Assembly (NCBI RefSeq): GCF_022919075.1
Contig: NZ_CP095078.1
Coordinates: forward strand, 2,914,001 to 2,978,000
DNA length: 64,000 nt
Direction of reading: 5' to 3'
Source: Nocardioides sp. W7
Lineage (GTDB): Bacteria; Actinomycetota; Actinomycetes; Propionibacteriales; Nocardioidaceae
Below the pieces are notes generated by a model. It had not been told where the DNA came from. It was given only the letters and a program-made list of their open reading frames with translations, and did no database searches. This document shows, piece by piece, positions 50,098-59,061 of this stretch. The position numbers were made by a program, and so were the translations under genes. Within the stretch, counting starts at the first letter, position 1. Each line of letters starts with the position of its first letter.

Positions 50098-50262
50098 CAA
50101 TCCTGCGCCAGAGGTCTGCCTGCGTCCCGGACGGAGTGGACTCTCGCTCGCTATCAGCGCCAGGATCCCCTCATCCGGATCCGCGCACGACTCCATCGGT
50201 AGTGAAACAGGACTTCTCCGCGTGCCCGCACAACATCTGCCCACCAAAGGTTTCCTTCCCTT

Positions 50263-51747
50263 ATGACGAGCACCATCTCGATTCTCCCCGATTACGACGC
50301 GCCTCAGGTTGCGATCAACGACATCGGTTCCGAAGAGGACTTCCTCGCCGCCATCGATGCGACGATCAAGTACTTCAACGACGGCGACATCGTCGCCGGC
50401 ACCATCGTCAAGGTCGACCGCGATGAGGTCCTCCTCGACATCGGCTACAAGACCGAGGGCGTCATCCCCTCGCGCGAGCTGTCGATCAAGCACGATGTCG
50501 ACCCCTCCGAGGTTGTCGCGGTCGGCGACGAGGTCGAGGCCCTTGTTCTCCAGAAGGAGGACAAGGAGGGCCGGCTGATCCTGTCCAAGAAGCGCGCCCA
50601 GTACGAGCGCGCCTGGGGCACCATCGAGCAGGTCAAGGAGGAGGACGGCGTCGTCGAGGGCACCGTCATCGAGGTCGTCAAGGGCGGCCTCATCCTCGAC
50701 ATCGGCCTGCGCGGCTTCCTGCCCGCCTCGCTGGTGGAGATGCGTCGCGTCCGCGACCTGCAGCCGTACGTCGGTCAGGTCCTCGAGGCCAAGATCATCG
50801 AGCTCGACAAGAACCGCAACAACGTGGTCCTGTCGCGCCGTGCCTGGCTCGAGCAGACCCAGTCCGAGGTTCGCCACGGCTTCCTGACCCAGCTCCAGAA
50901 GGGTCAGATCCGCAAGGGTGTCGTCTCCTCGATCGTCAACTTCGGTGCGTTCGTGGACCTCGGCGGCGTCGACGGTCTCGTCCACGTCTCCGAGCTGTCG
51001 TGGAAGCACATCGACCACCCGTCCGAGGTCGTCGCCGTGGGCGACGAGGTCACGGTCGAGGTGCTCGACGTCGACATGGACCGCGAGCGTGTCTCCCTGT
51101 CGCTGAAGGCGACGCAGGAGGACCCGTGGCAGCACTTCGCCCGGACCCACCAGATCGGCCAGATCGTGCCGGGCAAGGTCACCAAGCTGGTGCCCTTCGG
51201 CTCGTTCGTCCGCGTCGAGGAGGGCATCGAGGGCCTGGTGCACATCTCCGAGCTCGCCGAGCGTCACGTCGAGATCCCGGAGCAGGTCGTCCAGGTCAAC
51301 GACGACGTCATGGTCAAGATCATCGACATCGACCTCGAGCGTCGCCGGATCTCGCTGTCGCTCAAGCAGGCCAACGAGACCGCTGCCGCGGGCGACGTCG
51401 AGGACTTCGACCCGACCCTCTACGGCATGGCCGCGACCTACGACGAGCAGGGCAACTACGTCTACCCCGACGGCTTCGACCCGGAGACGGGCGAGTGGCT
51501 CGAGGGCTTCGACGAGCAGCGCGCGACCTGGGAGGACCAGTACGCCAAGGCGCACGCTCGCTGGGAGGCCCACGTCAAGCAGCAGGCCGAGGCCAAGCAG
51601 GCCGAGGTCGAGGCGGGCGAGGCGACGTCGTACTCCAGCGGCGGCTCGGACGACGTCGAGACCGGTGGTGCCGCCGAGGGTGGCTCGCTGGCCTCCGACG
51701 AGGCGCTGCAGGCGCTCCGCGAGAAGCTGACCGGCGGCGCAAGCTGA
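50263..51747 (+). CDS. rpsA: 30S ribosomal protein S1
   Basis: Binds mRNA at the 30S subunit. The 494-residue protein has four S1 domains (about 35-105, 120-190, 208-278 and 295-365), seen in repeats such as GDIVAGTIVKVDRDEVLLDI, GVVSSIVNFGAFVDLGGVDG and GKVTKLVPFGSFVRVEEGIEG. The C-terminal ~120 residues are acidic and Gly/Ser-rich, as in mycobacterial S1. Four rather than six domains is the normal actinobacterial form. Followed by a strong terminator. Confidence 0.97.
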   Translation: MTSTISILPDYDAPQVAINDIGSEEDFLAAIDATIKYFNDGDIVAGTIVKVDRDEVLLDIGYKTEGVIPSRELSIKHDVDPSEVVAVGDEVEALVLQKEDKEGRLILSKKRAQYERAWGTIEQVKEEDGVVEGTVIEVVKGGLILDIGLRGFLPASLVEMRRVRDLQPYVGQVLEAKIIELDKNRNNVVLSRRAWLEQTQSEVRHGFLTQLQKGQIRKGVVSSIVNFGAFVDLGGVDGLVHVSELSWKHIDHPSEVVAVGDEVTVEVLDVDMDRERVSLSLKATQEDPWQHFARTHQIGQIVPGKVTKLVPFGSFVRVEEGIEGLVHISELAERHVEIPEQVVQVNDDVMVKIIDIDLERRRISLSLKQANETAAAGDVEDFDPTLYGMAATYDEQGNYVYPDGFDPETGEWLEGFDEQRATWEDQYAKAHARWEAHVKQQAEAKQAEVEAGEATSYSSGGSDDVETGGAAEGGSLASDEALQALREKLTGGAS

Positions 51748-51775
51748 TCAGCAGGTAACAACCAGCTCCACGCGC

Positions 51776-51813
51776 ACGACGGCCCGGCCACCTCACGGTG
51801 GCCGGGCCGTCGT
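51776..51813 (+). terminator. rpsA terminator hairpin (17-bp stem)
   Basis: ACGACGGCCCGGCCACC (51776-51792) pairs fully with 51797-51813 around TCAC; CCGTTT follows. It may also end the convergent small gene at 51842-51991. Confidence 0.82.
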
Positions 51814-51841
51814 CCGTTTCTGCCCCGGAGCGGGCGGCACC

Positions 51842-51991
51842 TCAGGCGAGGTAGCCGGGCTCGCGGAACGCGGGGTCCTCGTAGTGGGAGGTGGGGGGAC
51901 GCCGGGTGCCCCGGCTGTCGTGGACCATCGTGCGTATGGTCAGGAACGCGAGGGTGGCGGCCAGCGCCAGCAGGAGGTAGAAGAAGATCAT
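51842..51991 (-). CDS. 49-residue single-helix membrane microprotein
   Basis: ATG 51991 has AGGA about seven bases upstream. The product is one hydrophobic helix (MIFFYLLLALAATLAFLTIRT) followed by a charged, Pro- and Tyr-containing tail (RPPTSHYEDPAFREPGYLA). It is the only sensible frame in this gap. It is divergent from the AraC-type regulator across operator-like repeats, which suggests it could be the regulator's target. Function unknown. Confidence 0.65.
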   Translation of the reverse strand: MIFFYLLLALAATLAFLTIRTMVHDSRGTRRPPTSHYEDPAFREPGYLA

Positions 51992-52015
51992 GGCAGTATC
52001 CTGCGCTTCAGTGAC

Positions 52016-52074
52016 TTCCTGCCACAGTGGCAGGAAAGTCACCTTCCGTCGATTTTCTGCCAGACCTGTGGCAG
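52016..52074. promoter_or_regulatory. Operator-like TGGCAG/CTGCCA repeats in a divergent promoter
   Basis: A perfect dyad TTCCTGCCA-CAG-TGGCAGGAA (52016-52036), and a second CTGCCA-N6-TGGCAG (52057-52062 and 52069-52074), lie between the microprotein (start 51991) and the AraC-type gene (start 52076). A further TGGCAG is at 51991-51996. Flanking GACTT/AAAGTC nearly extends the first dyad. Spacing between the two dyad centres is about 40 bases. Binding by the adjacent regulator is inferred. Confidence 0.55.
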
Positions 52075-52075
52075 C

Positions 52076-53038
52076 ATGGCTGAGGTGGAACGGGTGCAGA
52101 CGGTTGCCGTGGTCGTGCAGGACGGAGCCGAGCCCTTCGGGCTCGGGTCCCTGGTCGAGGTGTGGGGAGAGCCGTACCACCCGGACGACGACAACCCGGT
52201 CTTCGACTTCCAGGTCTGCACCCCCCGCCCGGGTCGGGTCAAGGGTCGCTCCGACTACGACCTCCACATCGAGCGCGGACTGGACGCCGTCGCGGACGCC
52301 GACCTGGTCTGCCTGAGCCCCAAGCACGACTTCCTCAACCACGACCCGGCTGTGCTGGAGGCGGTGCGCGCGGCCTACGACCGGGGCGCCATCCTCTACG
52401 CGCACTGCTCGGGCGTCTTCGAGCTGGGCGCCGCGGGGCTGCTCGACGGACGCGAGTGCACGACGCACTGGCGCTACACGGCCCGGCTGGCCTCGATGTA
52501 CCCCGAGGCGCTGGTCCGTCCCGACGTCCTCTACTGCCACGACGGCACGGTGCTGACCGGCGCCGGGTCCGCCGCCGGCATCGACGCGTCGCTGCACCTG
52601 CTGCGCGACCTGTACGGCGCCCGGGTGGCCGCGACGACCGCCCGCCGGATCGTCGTACCTCCGCACCGCGACGGGGGTCAGGCGCAGTTCATCGCCCGGC
52701 CGGTGCCCGACTGCGACGGCGAGACCTTCGGCGTCCTGCAGCAGTGGATCGTCGAGAACCTCCACGAGGAGCTCGACGTCGACGCCCTCGCCAAGCGGGC
52801 GCTGATGTCGCCGCGCACCTTCGCGCGCCGCTTCCGCGACGAGGTCGGGGCCACCCCGCACGTGTGGGTGACCGGCCAGCGGGTGCTGCGCGCCGAGCAG
52901 CTGCTCGAGCAGACCGACCGCTCGGTCGAGCGGATCGCCGGCGACGTCGGCTTCGGCAACGCGGCGACCCTGCGGCACCACTTCTCGCGGGTCCGGGGCG
53001 TCAGCCCCCAGCGGTACCGGCGCGCCTTCTCCGCCTGA
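52076..53038 (+). CDS. GlxA-family transcriptional regulator (DJ-1/PfpI plus AraC HTH)
   Basis: A 320-residue regulator: an N-terminal class I amidotransferase-like (DJ-1/PfpI) domain with the Cys elbow ILYAHCSGVFELGAAGLL (about 1-190), and a C-terminal AraC domain (about 215-320) with two helix-turn-helix motifs (VDALAKRALMSPRTFARRF and VERIAGDVGFGNAATLRHHF). Start ATG 52076, without a good ribosome site. Members sense small nitrogen compounds or are of unknown trigger. The operator repeats upstream suggest autoregulation. Confidence 0.9.
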   Translation: MAEVERVQTVAVVVQDGAEPFGLGSLVEVWGEPYHPDDDNPVFDFQVCTPRPGRVKGRSDYDLHIERGLDAVADADLVCLSPKHDFLNHDPAVLEAVRAAYDRGAILYAHCSGVFELGAAGLLDGRECTTHWRYTARLASMYPEALVRPDVLYCHDGTVLTGAGSAAGIDASLHLLRDLYGARVAATTARRIVVPPHRDGGQAQFIARPVPDCDGETFGVLQQWIVENLHEELDVDALAKRALMSPRTFARRFRDEVGATPHVWVTGQRVLRAEQLLEQTDRSVERIAGDVGFGNAATLRHHFSRVRGVSPQRYRRAFSA

Positions 53039-53084
53039 CTCCCGGCCTGACCCGGACGACGGTCGCCGTGCGGATCGGATCGGG

Positions 53085-54219
53085 CTGCTTCTGACGTACC
53101 TCGCCGGACTGGCCATGCGGGAGAAGTCGCTCCTCGTGGCCATTCCGATCGCTCCGGTCATGATCTACCTGGCACCCCGGCGGTCCGGCCGCTGGCGCAG
53201 GCTCGTTCGTGAGGGCTGCGTGCTGGGTGCCGTCGCCACCGGCTACGGGCTGATCTACCTCGCGTTGACGCGCCGGGACTCGACCGGGCCCTTTCCCGTC
53301 GAGTTTAGGTGGCAGCCGATCGACTCGGTGCTGCGCTCGTTCGGCGAGCTGGCCGGGCACCTCCTGGCGCCGGGCCTCCTCGGCGGCCCCTGGGGCACAC
53401 TGCCGACGGAGGCCGCCCTTCAGGCTCATCCCGCCGGCCGGCAGGTGGCCCTGACCGGAGTCGTGGTCGGCGTGGGGTTGCTGGTGGCGACCGCGGTCCG
53501 GCGCTCGGCGTGGGTGCCGCTGAGCATGGTGGCTGCTCGTCCAGAGCGGTCGACTGGAGGTCCTCGGCCTGACCAAGCTCGGCTACGAGCGCTACGCCGC
53601 CGACATCTTCGCCGTGCTGGCCCTGGCGCTGTGCGTGACGCCGGAGTCCTCGCGCCCGAGGAGCCGGGGAACTCGTCGACGCTCGCACGGCTGCGGGAGG
53701 GTGCTCTGCCCCGAGCACTCCCGTGGGCCGTCGTCACCGCGCTGGTCGCGTCCCTGGGGTGGCCGACATCGTGGCCGTGCACCGGATCGGGGTCTCGCCC
53801 GCCCGCGCCTGGATGAGCACGGTGCAGGCGGAGGCCAACCGGCTCTACACCCTGTCCCCGGAGGGTCGCCTCCTCGAGGCGGCCGTCGTCCCGGCGATCC
53901 GTTCTCGCCCGGGCCCGGTCCCCGACTGCGGCTACGCACTCGGAGCGGGCGAGAGCGTGACGGTCTCGATGACGAGCTCGATCTACGGGTTCAAGTGGAT
54001 GGTGCAGTCAACGCCTACACGTCGACGGCGGGCGGGCTGACCCTGGACGCGGGGGAGCACACCCTGCCGTTCACGATCCACGAGGGGCTCAACTCGCCCC
54101 AGGCGATCATCGTGGGCGCCGTGGAGGACGAGGTCCGGATCGAGTCGACGGCCACCGACGGGGTCATCTGCGTGACCGAGGTGATCATCGGCGCGGTTGC
54201 CGCCCCACCTGCTGACTGA
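53085..54219 (+). pseudogene. Decayed, 5'-truncated homologue of the island GT-C protein (39766-41550)
   Basis: Protein-like segments occur in different frames in the right order. LLLTYLAGLAMREKSLLVAI to AWVPLSMV (frame of 53115) parallels the intact gene's LCLVAGLTWHSRAVLIV to LVPGLVGGPW; next WWLLVQSGRLEVLGLTKLGYERYAADIFAV (frame of 53527) parallels ALDPRYAADVVHVGVV; then AEANRLYTLSPEGRLLEAA (frame of 53723); finally DAGEHTLPFTIHEGLNSP and [12 protein letters not shown] (frame of 53614) parallel the intact C-terminus. At least three or four frameshifts are needed. The N-terminal membrane half is absent. No intact gene lies in 53039-54286. Confidence 0.7.
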
Positions 54220-54274
54220 GGGCACCGGGCGGGCTCGGCCCCGGACCGCGGGTTCCGGATCGGACCCGGGCTGC

Positions 54275-54280
54275 GATACT
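54275..54280 (+). promoter_or_regulatory. -10 box (GATACT) of coaE, leaderless start
   Basis: GATACT ends six bases before GTG 54287, with no ribosome site between. Confidence 0.4.
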
Positions 54281-54286
54281 CCCCGC

Positions 54287-54895
54287 GTGACGCGAGTGGG
54301 ACTCACGGGGGGCATCGCCTCGGGCAAGAGCACGGTCTCGGCGATCCTGGAGGAGCTCGGCGCCGTCGTCATCGACGGCGACAAGCTCGCCCGCGAGGTG
54401 GTGGAGCGGGGCACGCCGGGTCTGGCGGCGGTGGTGGAGGCGTTCGGCACCGAGCTGCTGACGCCCGCGGGTGACCTCGACCGTCCGGCGCTCGGCAAGG
54501 TCGTCTTCGGCGACGAGGCCAAGCGTCGGGTGCTGGAGGGGATCGTGCACCCCCTGGTCTTCGAGCGGTACGCCGCACTCGAGGCCTCGGCGCCCGCGGG
54601 CGCGCTGGTCGTCCACGACATCCCGCTGCTGGCCGAGTCCGGCCGGGCCGACACCTTCGACGCGGTCCTGGTCGTCGACGTACCCGTCGAGACCCAGGTC
54701 GAGCGGCTGGTCCGCGACCGCGGGATGGAGCGGGCCGACGCCGAGGCCCGGATCGCAGCCCAGGCCACCCGCGAGCAGCGGCTCGCGATCGCGACCCACG
54801 TCCTCGACAACACCGGCAGTCTCGAGGACCTGCGCGCGCGGGTGCTCGAGGTGCACGCCGAGCTCACGAGCTCCGGGTCAGGCTCCGGGTCATGA
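54287..54895 (+). CDS. coaE: Dephospho-CoA kinase
   Basis: Final step of coenzyme A synthesis. The 202-residue P-loop kinase has Walker [12 protein letters not shown], the substrate segment [13 protein letters not shown], and [10 protein letters not shown] and VHDIPLLAE motifs, all usual for CoaE. It lacks the long C-terminal extension of mycobacterial CoaE. Start GTG 54287. Overlaps the convergent GNAT gene by 32 bases. Position after rpsA matches other actinobacteria. Confidence 0.95.
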   Translation: MTRVGLTGGIASGKSTVSAILEELGAVVIDGDKLAREVVERGTPGLAAVVEAFGTELLTPAGDLDRPALGKVVFGDEAKRRVLEGIVHPLVFERYAALEASAPAGALVVHDIPLLAESGRADTFDAVLVVDVPVETQVERLVRDRGMERADAEARIAAQATREQRLAIATHVLDNTGSLEDLRARVLEVHAELTSSGSGSGS

Positions 54896-55331
54896 ACGTG
54901 CTGTTCGGGTCGAGGCGGTAGCCGCCGAAGGGCGGGCACTCGACGAACCCGTGACGGGCGTAGAGCGCCCGGGCGGGGGCGAAGAAGTCCTGCGTCCCCG
55001 TCTCCAGGCTGACCCGGTCGAACCCGGCCGCCCGGGCCTCCTCGAGCACGAAGGCGAGGATCCGCGCGGCGATGCCCTGGCGGGTCCGGTGCGGTGCCGT
55101 CCGCATCGACTTCAGCTCGGCGTGCCCGTCGTCGAGCCGCTTGAGGGCCGCGCAGCCGACCAGCTCCCCGGCGTCGTACGCCGACCAGAAGCGCACCCCG
55201 GGCACCCGCAGGCCGGCCAGGTCGAGCGCGTGCACGCTCTCCGCCGGGGAGGTCTCGTGCATCTGGTCGAGGTGGGCCTGCAGGAAGGCCGCGATCTCGG
55301 GCGAGGTCAGTGGGTCGGGCGTGATCTGCAC
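54864..55331 (-). CDS. GNAT-family N-acetyltransferase
   Basis: A 155-residue GNAT enzyme with [38 protein letters not shown] (motif A with RxxGIA) and [19 protein letters not shown], ending in [15 protein letters not shown] (motif B). This set matches the widespread 'putative acetyltransferase' group acting on small amines or amino acids. Start GTG 55331, 38 bases from the divergent small gene. Substrate not evident. Confidence 0.87.
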   Translation of the reverse strand: MQITPDPLTSPEIAAFLQAHLDQMHETSPAESVHALDLAGLRVPGVRFWSAYDAGELVGCAALKRLDDGHAELKSMRTAPHRTRQGIAARILAFVLEEARAAGFDRVSLETGTQDFFAPARALYARHGFVECPPFGGYRLDPNSTFMTRSLTRSS

Positions 55332-55369
55332 CGGCGTAGCCTGTCACCTTCTGAACACGGGGGTGCGAC

Positions 55370-55678
55370 ATGGTGGCGAGCCGATCTGCTCGAGAGCGCA
55401 AGGCGGCCGTGGAGGCCGGGCCGCTGGCCCGGGTCAAGATCGACCTGGACGGACAGCAGCAGTTCCTCTACAAGATCAGCTGCACCACGTGCACGGGCAA
55501 GGGTGACAAGCCCTGGTCGACGCATCGCCAGAGCGGGGACAACGGCTTCATGGCGGCGATGGACCGGTGGACCTTCCACCTGACCGAGAAGCACCCGGAT
55601 GCCGAGGCGCCGTGCCTGGCCTACCTGGCCGCCGCCCAGCAGCGGCTGCACGAGCGGCGCGAGGCCGGGACGGCCTGA
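55370..55678 (+). CDS. Small conserved-looking protein with CxxC motif
   Basis: A 102-residue, soluble, basic protein. ISCTTCTGKGDKPW holds a CTTC pair that could bind zinc, and DRWTFHLTEKHPDAEAPCLAYL adds two His and a third Cys, so a zinc site of CxxC...H...H type is possible. No known domain. ATG 55370; no strong ribosome site. Followed by a bidirectional terminator. Confidence 0.7.
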   Translation: MVASRSARERKAAVEAGPLARVKIDLDGQQQFLYKISCTTCTGKGDKPWSTHRQSGDNGFMAAMDRWTFHLTEKHPDAEAPCLAYLAAAQQRLHERREAGTA

Positions 55679-55684
55679 ACGCAC

Positions 55685-55714
55685 GGAAGCCCCCGCCGGT
55701 GGGCGGGGGCTTCC
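55685..55714. terminator. Bidirectional hairpin terminator
   Basis: GGAAGCCCCCGCC (55685-55697) pairs fully with 55702-55714 around a four-base loop. It serves both the small plus-strand gene and the convergent sigma-factor gene. Confidence 0.8.
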
Positions 55715-55741
55715 GAGTGGTGCCGAGGACGTTGCGACCGG

Positions 55742-56698
55742 TCAGGCCGCGAGGTCCGGGTCAGCGATCCGGCGCAGCTTCTGCAGCGCCTCCCGCTCGA
55801 GCTGGCGCACCCGCTCGGCGGAGATGCCGTGCTTGGTGCCGATGTCGGCGAGCTTGTGCTGCCGGCCGTCGACGAGGCCGTAGCGCGATCGGATGATGTC
55901 GGCGGCCCGCTCGTCGAGGTGGCCGACCAGGCTGTTGAGCCGGTCCCGGGCCTCCACGTCGAGGAACGACAGGTCCGGACCCGGCGACGTCTCCTGGGCC
56001 ATCAGGTCACCCAGGGAGGTGTCGCCGTCCTCGTCGACGGGGGAGTCGAGGCTGACGTGCTCACGACCCCAGGCCATCAGGTCGAGGACCCGCTCGACCT
56101 GCATGCCGAGCTCGGTGGCGATCTCGTGCGGCTCCGGGTCGCGGCCCAGCTGGCGCTCGAGCGTACGACGGGCGCCGCCGACCTGGTTGAGCTCCTCGAC
56201 GACGTGCACGGGGAGCCGGACGACCCGGGCCTGCTGGGCGATGCCACGGGTGATGGCCTGCCGCACCCACCAGGTGGCGTAGGTCGAGAACTTGTAGCCC
56301 TTGGTGTAGTCGAACTTCTCGACCGCGCGGATCAGGCCGGTGTTGCCCTCCTGGATCAGGTCGAGCATCGGCATCTGCGCGCGGCCGTACTTGCGGGCGA
56401 TGGAGACGACCAGCCGGAGGTTGGCGGTGATGAACGTGTCGATGGCCTTGCGGCCCTCCTCGGCCAGCCACTCGAGCTCCTCGGCGTTGGCCGTCATCGG
56501 GGCGCCGCCCTTGCGGCGACCGACCCGGCCCTCGGCGAGGAGGTGCTCGGCCATCAGGCCGGCCTCGATGGTCTTGGAGAGCTCGACCTCGGTGGCCGCG
56601 TCGAGGAGGGCATTGCGGGCGATCTCGTCGAGGTACAGGCCGACGCTGTCGCGGCCCTCGATCTCGCGTCCCCCCGCAGATGCGGTTCGTGTAGCCAT
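55742..56698 (-). CDS. Group 2 sigma-70 family RNA polymerase sigma factor (SigB/Hrd-like)
   Basis: A 318-residue sigma factor with regions 1.2 (DSVGLYLDEIARNALLDAATE), 2 (RLVVSIARKYGRAQMPMLDLIQEGN, KFSTYATWWVRQAITRGIAQQ), 3 and 4 (DIGTKHGISAERVRQLEREALQKLR). It lacks the long acidic N-terminus of the principal sigma, so it is a group 2, stationary/stress-type factor like SigB or HrdD. Start ATG 56698 has AGGAGGG five bases upstream. A SigR/SigH-type promoter lies upstream, which would place it downstream of a disulfide-stress sigma factor. Confidence 0.93.
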   Translation of the reverse strand: MATRTASAGGREIEGRDSVGLYLDEIARNALLDAATEVELSKTIEAGLMAEHLLAEGRVGRRKGGAPMTANAEELEWLAEEGRKAIDTFITANLRLVVSIARKYGRAQMPMLDLIQEGNTGLIRAVEKFDYTKGYKFSTYATWWVRQAITRGIAQQARVVRLPVHVVEELNQVGGARRTLERQLGRDPEPHEIATELGMQVERVLDLMAWGREHVSLDSPVDEDGDTSLGDLMAQETSPGPDLSFLDVEARDRLNSLVGHLDERAADIIRSRYGLVDGRQHKLADIGTKHGISAERVRQLEREALQKLRRIADPDLAA

Positions 56699-56750
56699 GG
56701 GGCCCTCCTAGCTTCCGTGACACCGGCTGTTGCCGGCTCACATCGTCGTC

Positions 56751-56776
56751 AACGCCCCAGGTGTCCAGAGGATTCC
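56751..56776 (-). promoter_or_regulatory. SigR/SigH-type promoter GGAAT-N18-GTT
   Basis: On the minus strand GGAAT (56776-56772) and GTT (56753-56751) are separated by exactly 18 bases, the consensus known for Streptomyces sigma-R and close to mycobacterial SigH/SigE promoters. Transcription would start near 56742, giving a leader of about 44 bases with the ribosome site. A TTGACA hexamer further upstream could serve a housekeeping promoter. Confidence 0.6.
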
Positions 56777-56877
56777 CCTGTCAAACCCGTTGGGCCTTCA
56801 GCTGGAACGACGTGTGGGAGGGCCCGCGAGTTGCCTGATCCGCCAACTCTCAGGGACTTCTCAGGGCTGCACCCCGA

Positions 56878-59013
56878 TCAGCGGTCCGCCAGGCCCATCC
56901 GATCCAGGATCCAGGCCAGCGTGAAGGCCCGGTCGTGCCAGGACTTGTACCGCCCCGAGACCCCGCCGTGGCCGGCCGACATCTCGGTGCGCAGCAGCAC
57001 GTCGGGGTTGCCCGTGACCGCGCGCAGGCGCGCCACCCACTTGGCGGGCTCGACGTAGAGGACGCGGGTGTCGTTGAGCGAGGTCTCGGCGAGGATCGGC
57101 GGGTAGGCCCGGTCGGCCACGTTGTCGTACGGCGCGTAGCCGGCCATGTACGCGTAGACCTCCGGGTCGGCCTCCGGGTTTCCCCACTCGTCGTACTCGG
57201 TGACGGTCAGCGGCAGGGTGGCGTCGAGCATGGTGGTGAGCGCGTCGACGAACGGCACCTGGGCGACGAAGCCGCCGAACAGCTCCGGCGCCTGGTTGGC
57301 GACCGCGCCCACGAGCAGGCCGCCGGCACTGCCGCCCTCGGCGACCAGGGTCTCGGGGGTCGCCCAGCCGGTGTCGACCAGGTGTCGCGCACAGGCGATG
57401 AAGTCGCCGAAGGTGTGCTGCTTGGCGAAGAGCTTGCCCTCGTCGTACCAGCGCCGGCCCATCTCGCCGCCGCCGCGGACGTGGGCGATCGCGAAGGCCG
57501 CGCCGCGGTCGAGCAGCGAGAGCCGGGCGACGGAGAAGTACGGGTCGGTGGAGACCTCGTAGGCGCCGTAGCCGTACAGCAGGGTCGGGACCGGCTGGCT
57601 GCCCCCGCCCACCCCCTCGCGGGAGCCGCGGCGGCACACGATCGAGATCGGCACCCGCTCGCCGTCCTCGGCGCTCGCCCAGAGCCGGTGCTCCTCGTAG
57701 TCGTCGGGGTCGTAGCCGCCCAGCACGGGCGCGCGGCGCAGCAGGGTCAGCTCGCGGGTGCGGACGTCGTAGTCGTAGACCGAGGACGGCACCGACATCG
57801 TGGTGTAGCCGAGCCGGACGGTCGGCTGGTCGAAGACCGGGTTGCCGCCGGCTCCGACGGTGTAGACCTCGTGGTCGAACTCCACCAGGTAGTCGTCGCC
57901 GGTGCCGTCCGCGTCGAGCTCGATGATCCGCAGCTGGGTGAGCCCGTCGCTGCGCTGGTGGATCACCAGGTGGCCGGCGTGGGCGTCCACGCCTTCGAGG
58001 CGTACGGCGGGGTCGTGGGCGACCAGCGGGTGCCACTCCTCGGGCGCGGTAGGGGCGATCGGGGCGACCCCGATCTCGAAGTCGGGCCCGGTCGCGTTGT
58101 GGTGCACCAGGAAGGCGTCCTCGCCGCGGAGCACCGCGTGCTCGAGGGTGTACTCCAGGTCCTCGCGGCGGGGCGCGAACAGCACCCATTCGGCGTCCGG
58201 GTCGGCGGTGTCGAGGTAGCGGTACTCGGTGGTGGTCTTCGAGCCGGTCGCGGTCATCAGGAACCGGTTGCTGCGGCTGCGGCCGATGCCGGTCCAGAAC
58301 CGGCCGTCGGGCTCGTGCAGGACCAGCTCGTCCTCGGCCTGCGGGGTGCCGAGGCGGTGCCGCCACACCTTGTCGGGCCGCCAGGAGTCGTCGATGGTGG
58401 AGTAGAAGCAGTCCAGGCCGTTGGGGTGCCACACGACGCCGCCCATCACGTCGGTGAGCTCGTCGTCGCGCAGGCCGCCGGTCGTGAGGTCCTTGAACCG
58501 CACGGTGTAGCGCTCGTCGCCGACCGTGTCGACGGCGTAGGCCAGCAGGGTGTCGTCGAGGGTGAGCGCCGAGCCGCCGAGCGAGAAGAACTCGTGCCCC
58601 TCGGCCAGCTCGTTGAGGTCGAGCAGCACCTCCTCGCCCGGGAGCGCCGGCTCGTCGGGGCGGGCCTCGGCCGCGGGCTTCGGGGGCGTCCAGTCGTCGG
58701 GGTCGCCGACGGGGACGCGGCAGGTGGCGCCGTACTCCTTGCCCTCGTAGGAGCGGGAGTAGTACCAGTGCCCGCGGTTGCGGCTCGGGACCGACAGGTC
58801 GGTCTCGAGGGTGCGGGCCTTGACCTCCTCGAAGATCCGGGTCCGCAGCTCGGCCAGGTGGGCGGTGCGCTCGGCGGTGTAGGCGTTCTCGGCCTCGAGG
58901 TACGCCGTCACCTCCGGCGCGTCCTTGTCGCGCAGCCACTCGTAGTCGTCGACGCGGGTCTGGCCGTGGATCTCGCGGGTGGTGGGTCGTCGGTCGGCGA
59001 CAGGGGGCTGCAT
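56878..59013 (-). CDS. ptrB: Oligopeptidase B (prolyl oligopeptidase family, S9)
   Basis: A 711-residue serine peptidase cutting short peptides after basic residues. An N-terminal beta-propeller domain (about 75-410) is followed by an alpha/beta-hydrolase domain with nucleophile EGGSAGGLLVGA, catalytic Asp in SLNDTRVLY and His in SAGHGGVSG. The HVRGGGEMGRRWYDEG segment is diagnostic for oligopeptidase B. No signal peptide, so cytoplasmic. Start ATG 59013. The gap 56699-56877 holds the sigma-factor promoter. Confidence 0.93.
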   Translation of the reverse strand: MQPPVADRRPTTREIHGQTRVDDYEWLRDKDAPEVTAYLEAENAYTAERTAHLAELRTRIFEEVKARTLETDLSVPSRNRGHWYYSRSYEGKEYGATCRVPVGDPDDWTPPKPAAEARPDEPALPGEEVLLDLNELAEGHEFFSLGGSALTLDDTLLAYAVDTVGDERYTVRFKDLTTGGLRDDELTDVMGGVVWHPNGLDCFYSTIDDSWRPDKVWRHRLGTPQAEDELVLHEPDGRFWTGIGRSRSNRFLMTATGSKTTTEYRYLDTADPDAEWVLFAPRREDLEYTLEHAVLRGEDAFLVHHNATGPDFEIGVAPIAPTAPEEWHPLVAHDPAVRLEGVDAHAGHLVIHQRSDGLTQLRIIELDADGTGDDYLVEFDHEVYTVGAGGNPVFDQPTVRLGYTTMSVPSSVYDYDVRTRELTLLRRAPVLGGYDPDDYEEHRLWASAEDGERVPISIVCRRGSREGVGGGSQPVPTLLYGYGAYEVSTDPYFSVARLSLLDRGAAFAIAHVRGGGEMGRRWYDEGKLFAKQHTFGDFIACARHLVDTGWATPETLVAEGGSAGGLLVGAVANQAPELFGGFVAQVPFVDALTTMLDATLPLTVTEYDEWGNPEADPEVYAYMAGYAPYDNVADRAYPPILAETSLNDTRVLYVEPAKWVARLRAVTGNPDVLLRTEMSAGHGGVSGRYKSWHDRAFTLAWILDRMGLADR

Positions 59014-59061
59014 GGGGCGAACCTATCCGGCTGCCCCCGCAGGCCCGTCCCGGTGGTTCGT

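Noticed and set aside
53039..53084. Intact start for the gene remnant at 53085
   Set aside because: No start codon with ribosome site leads into it and the homologous N-terminal half is missing.
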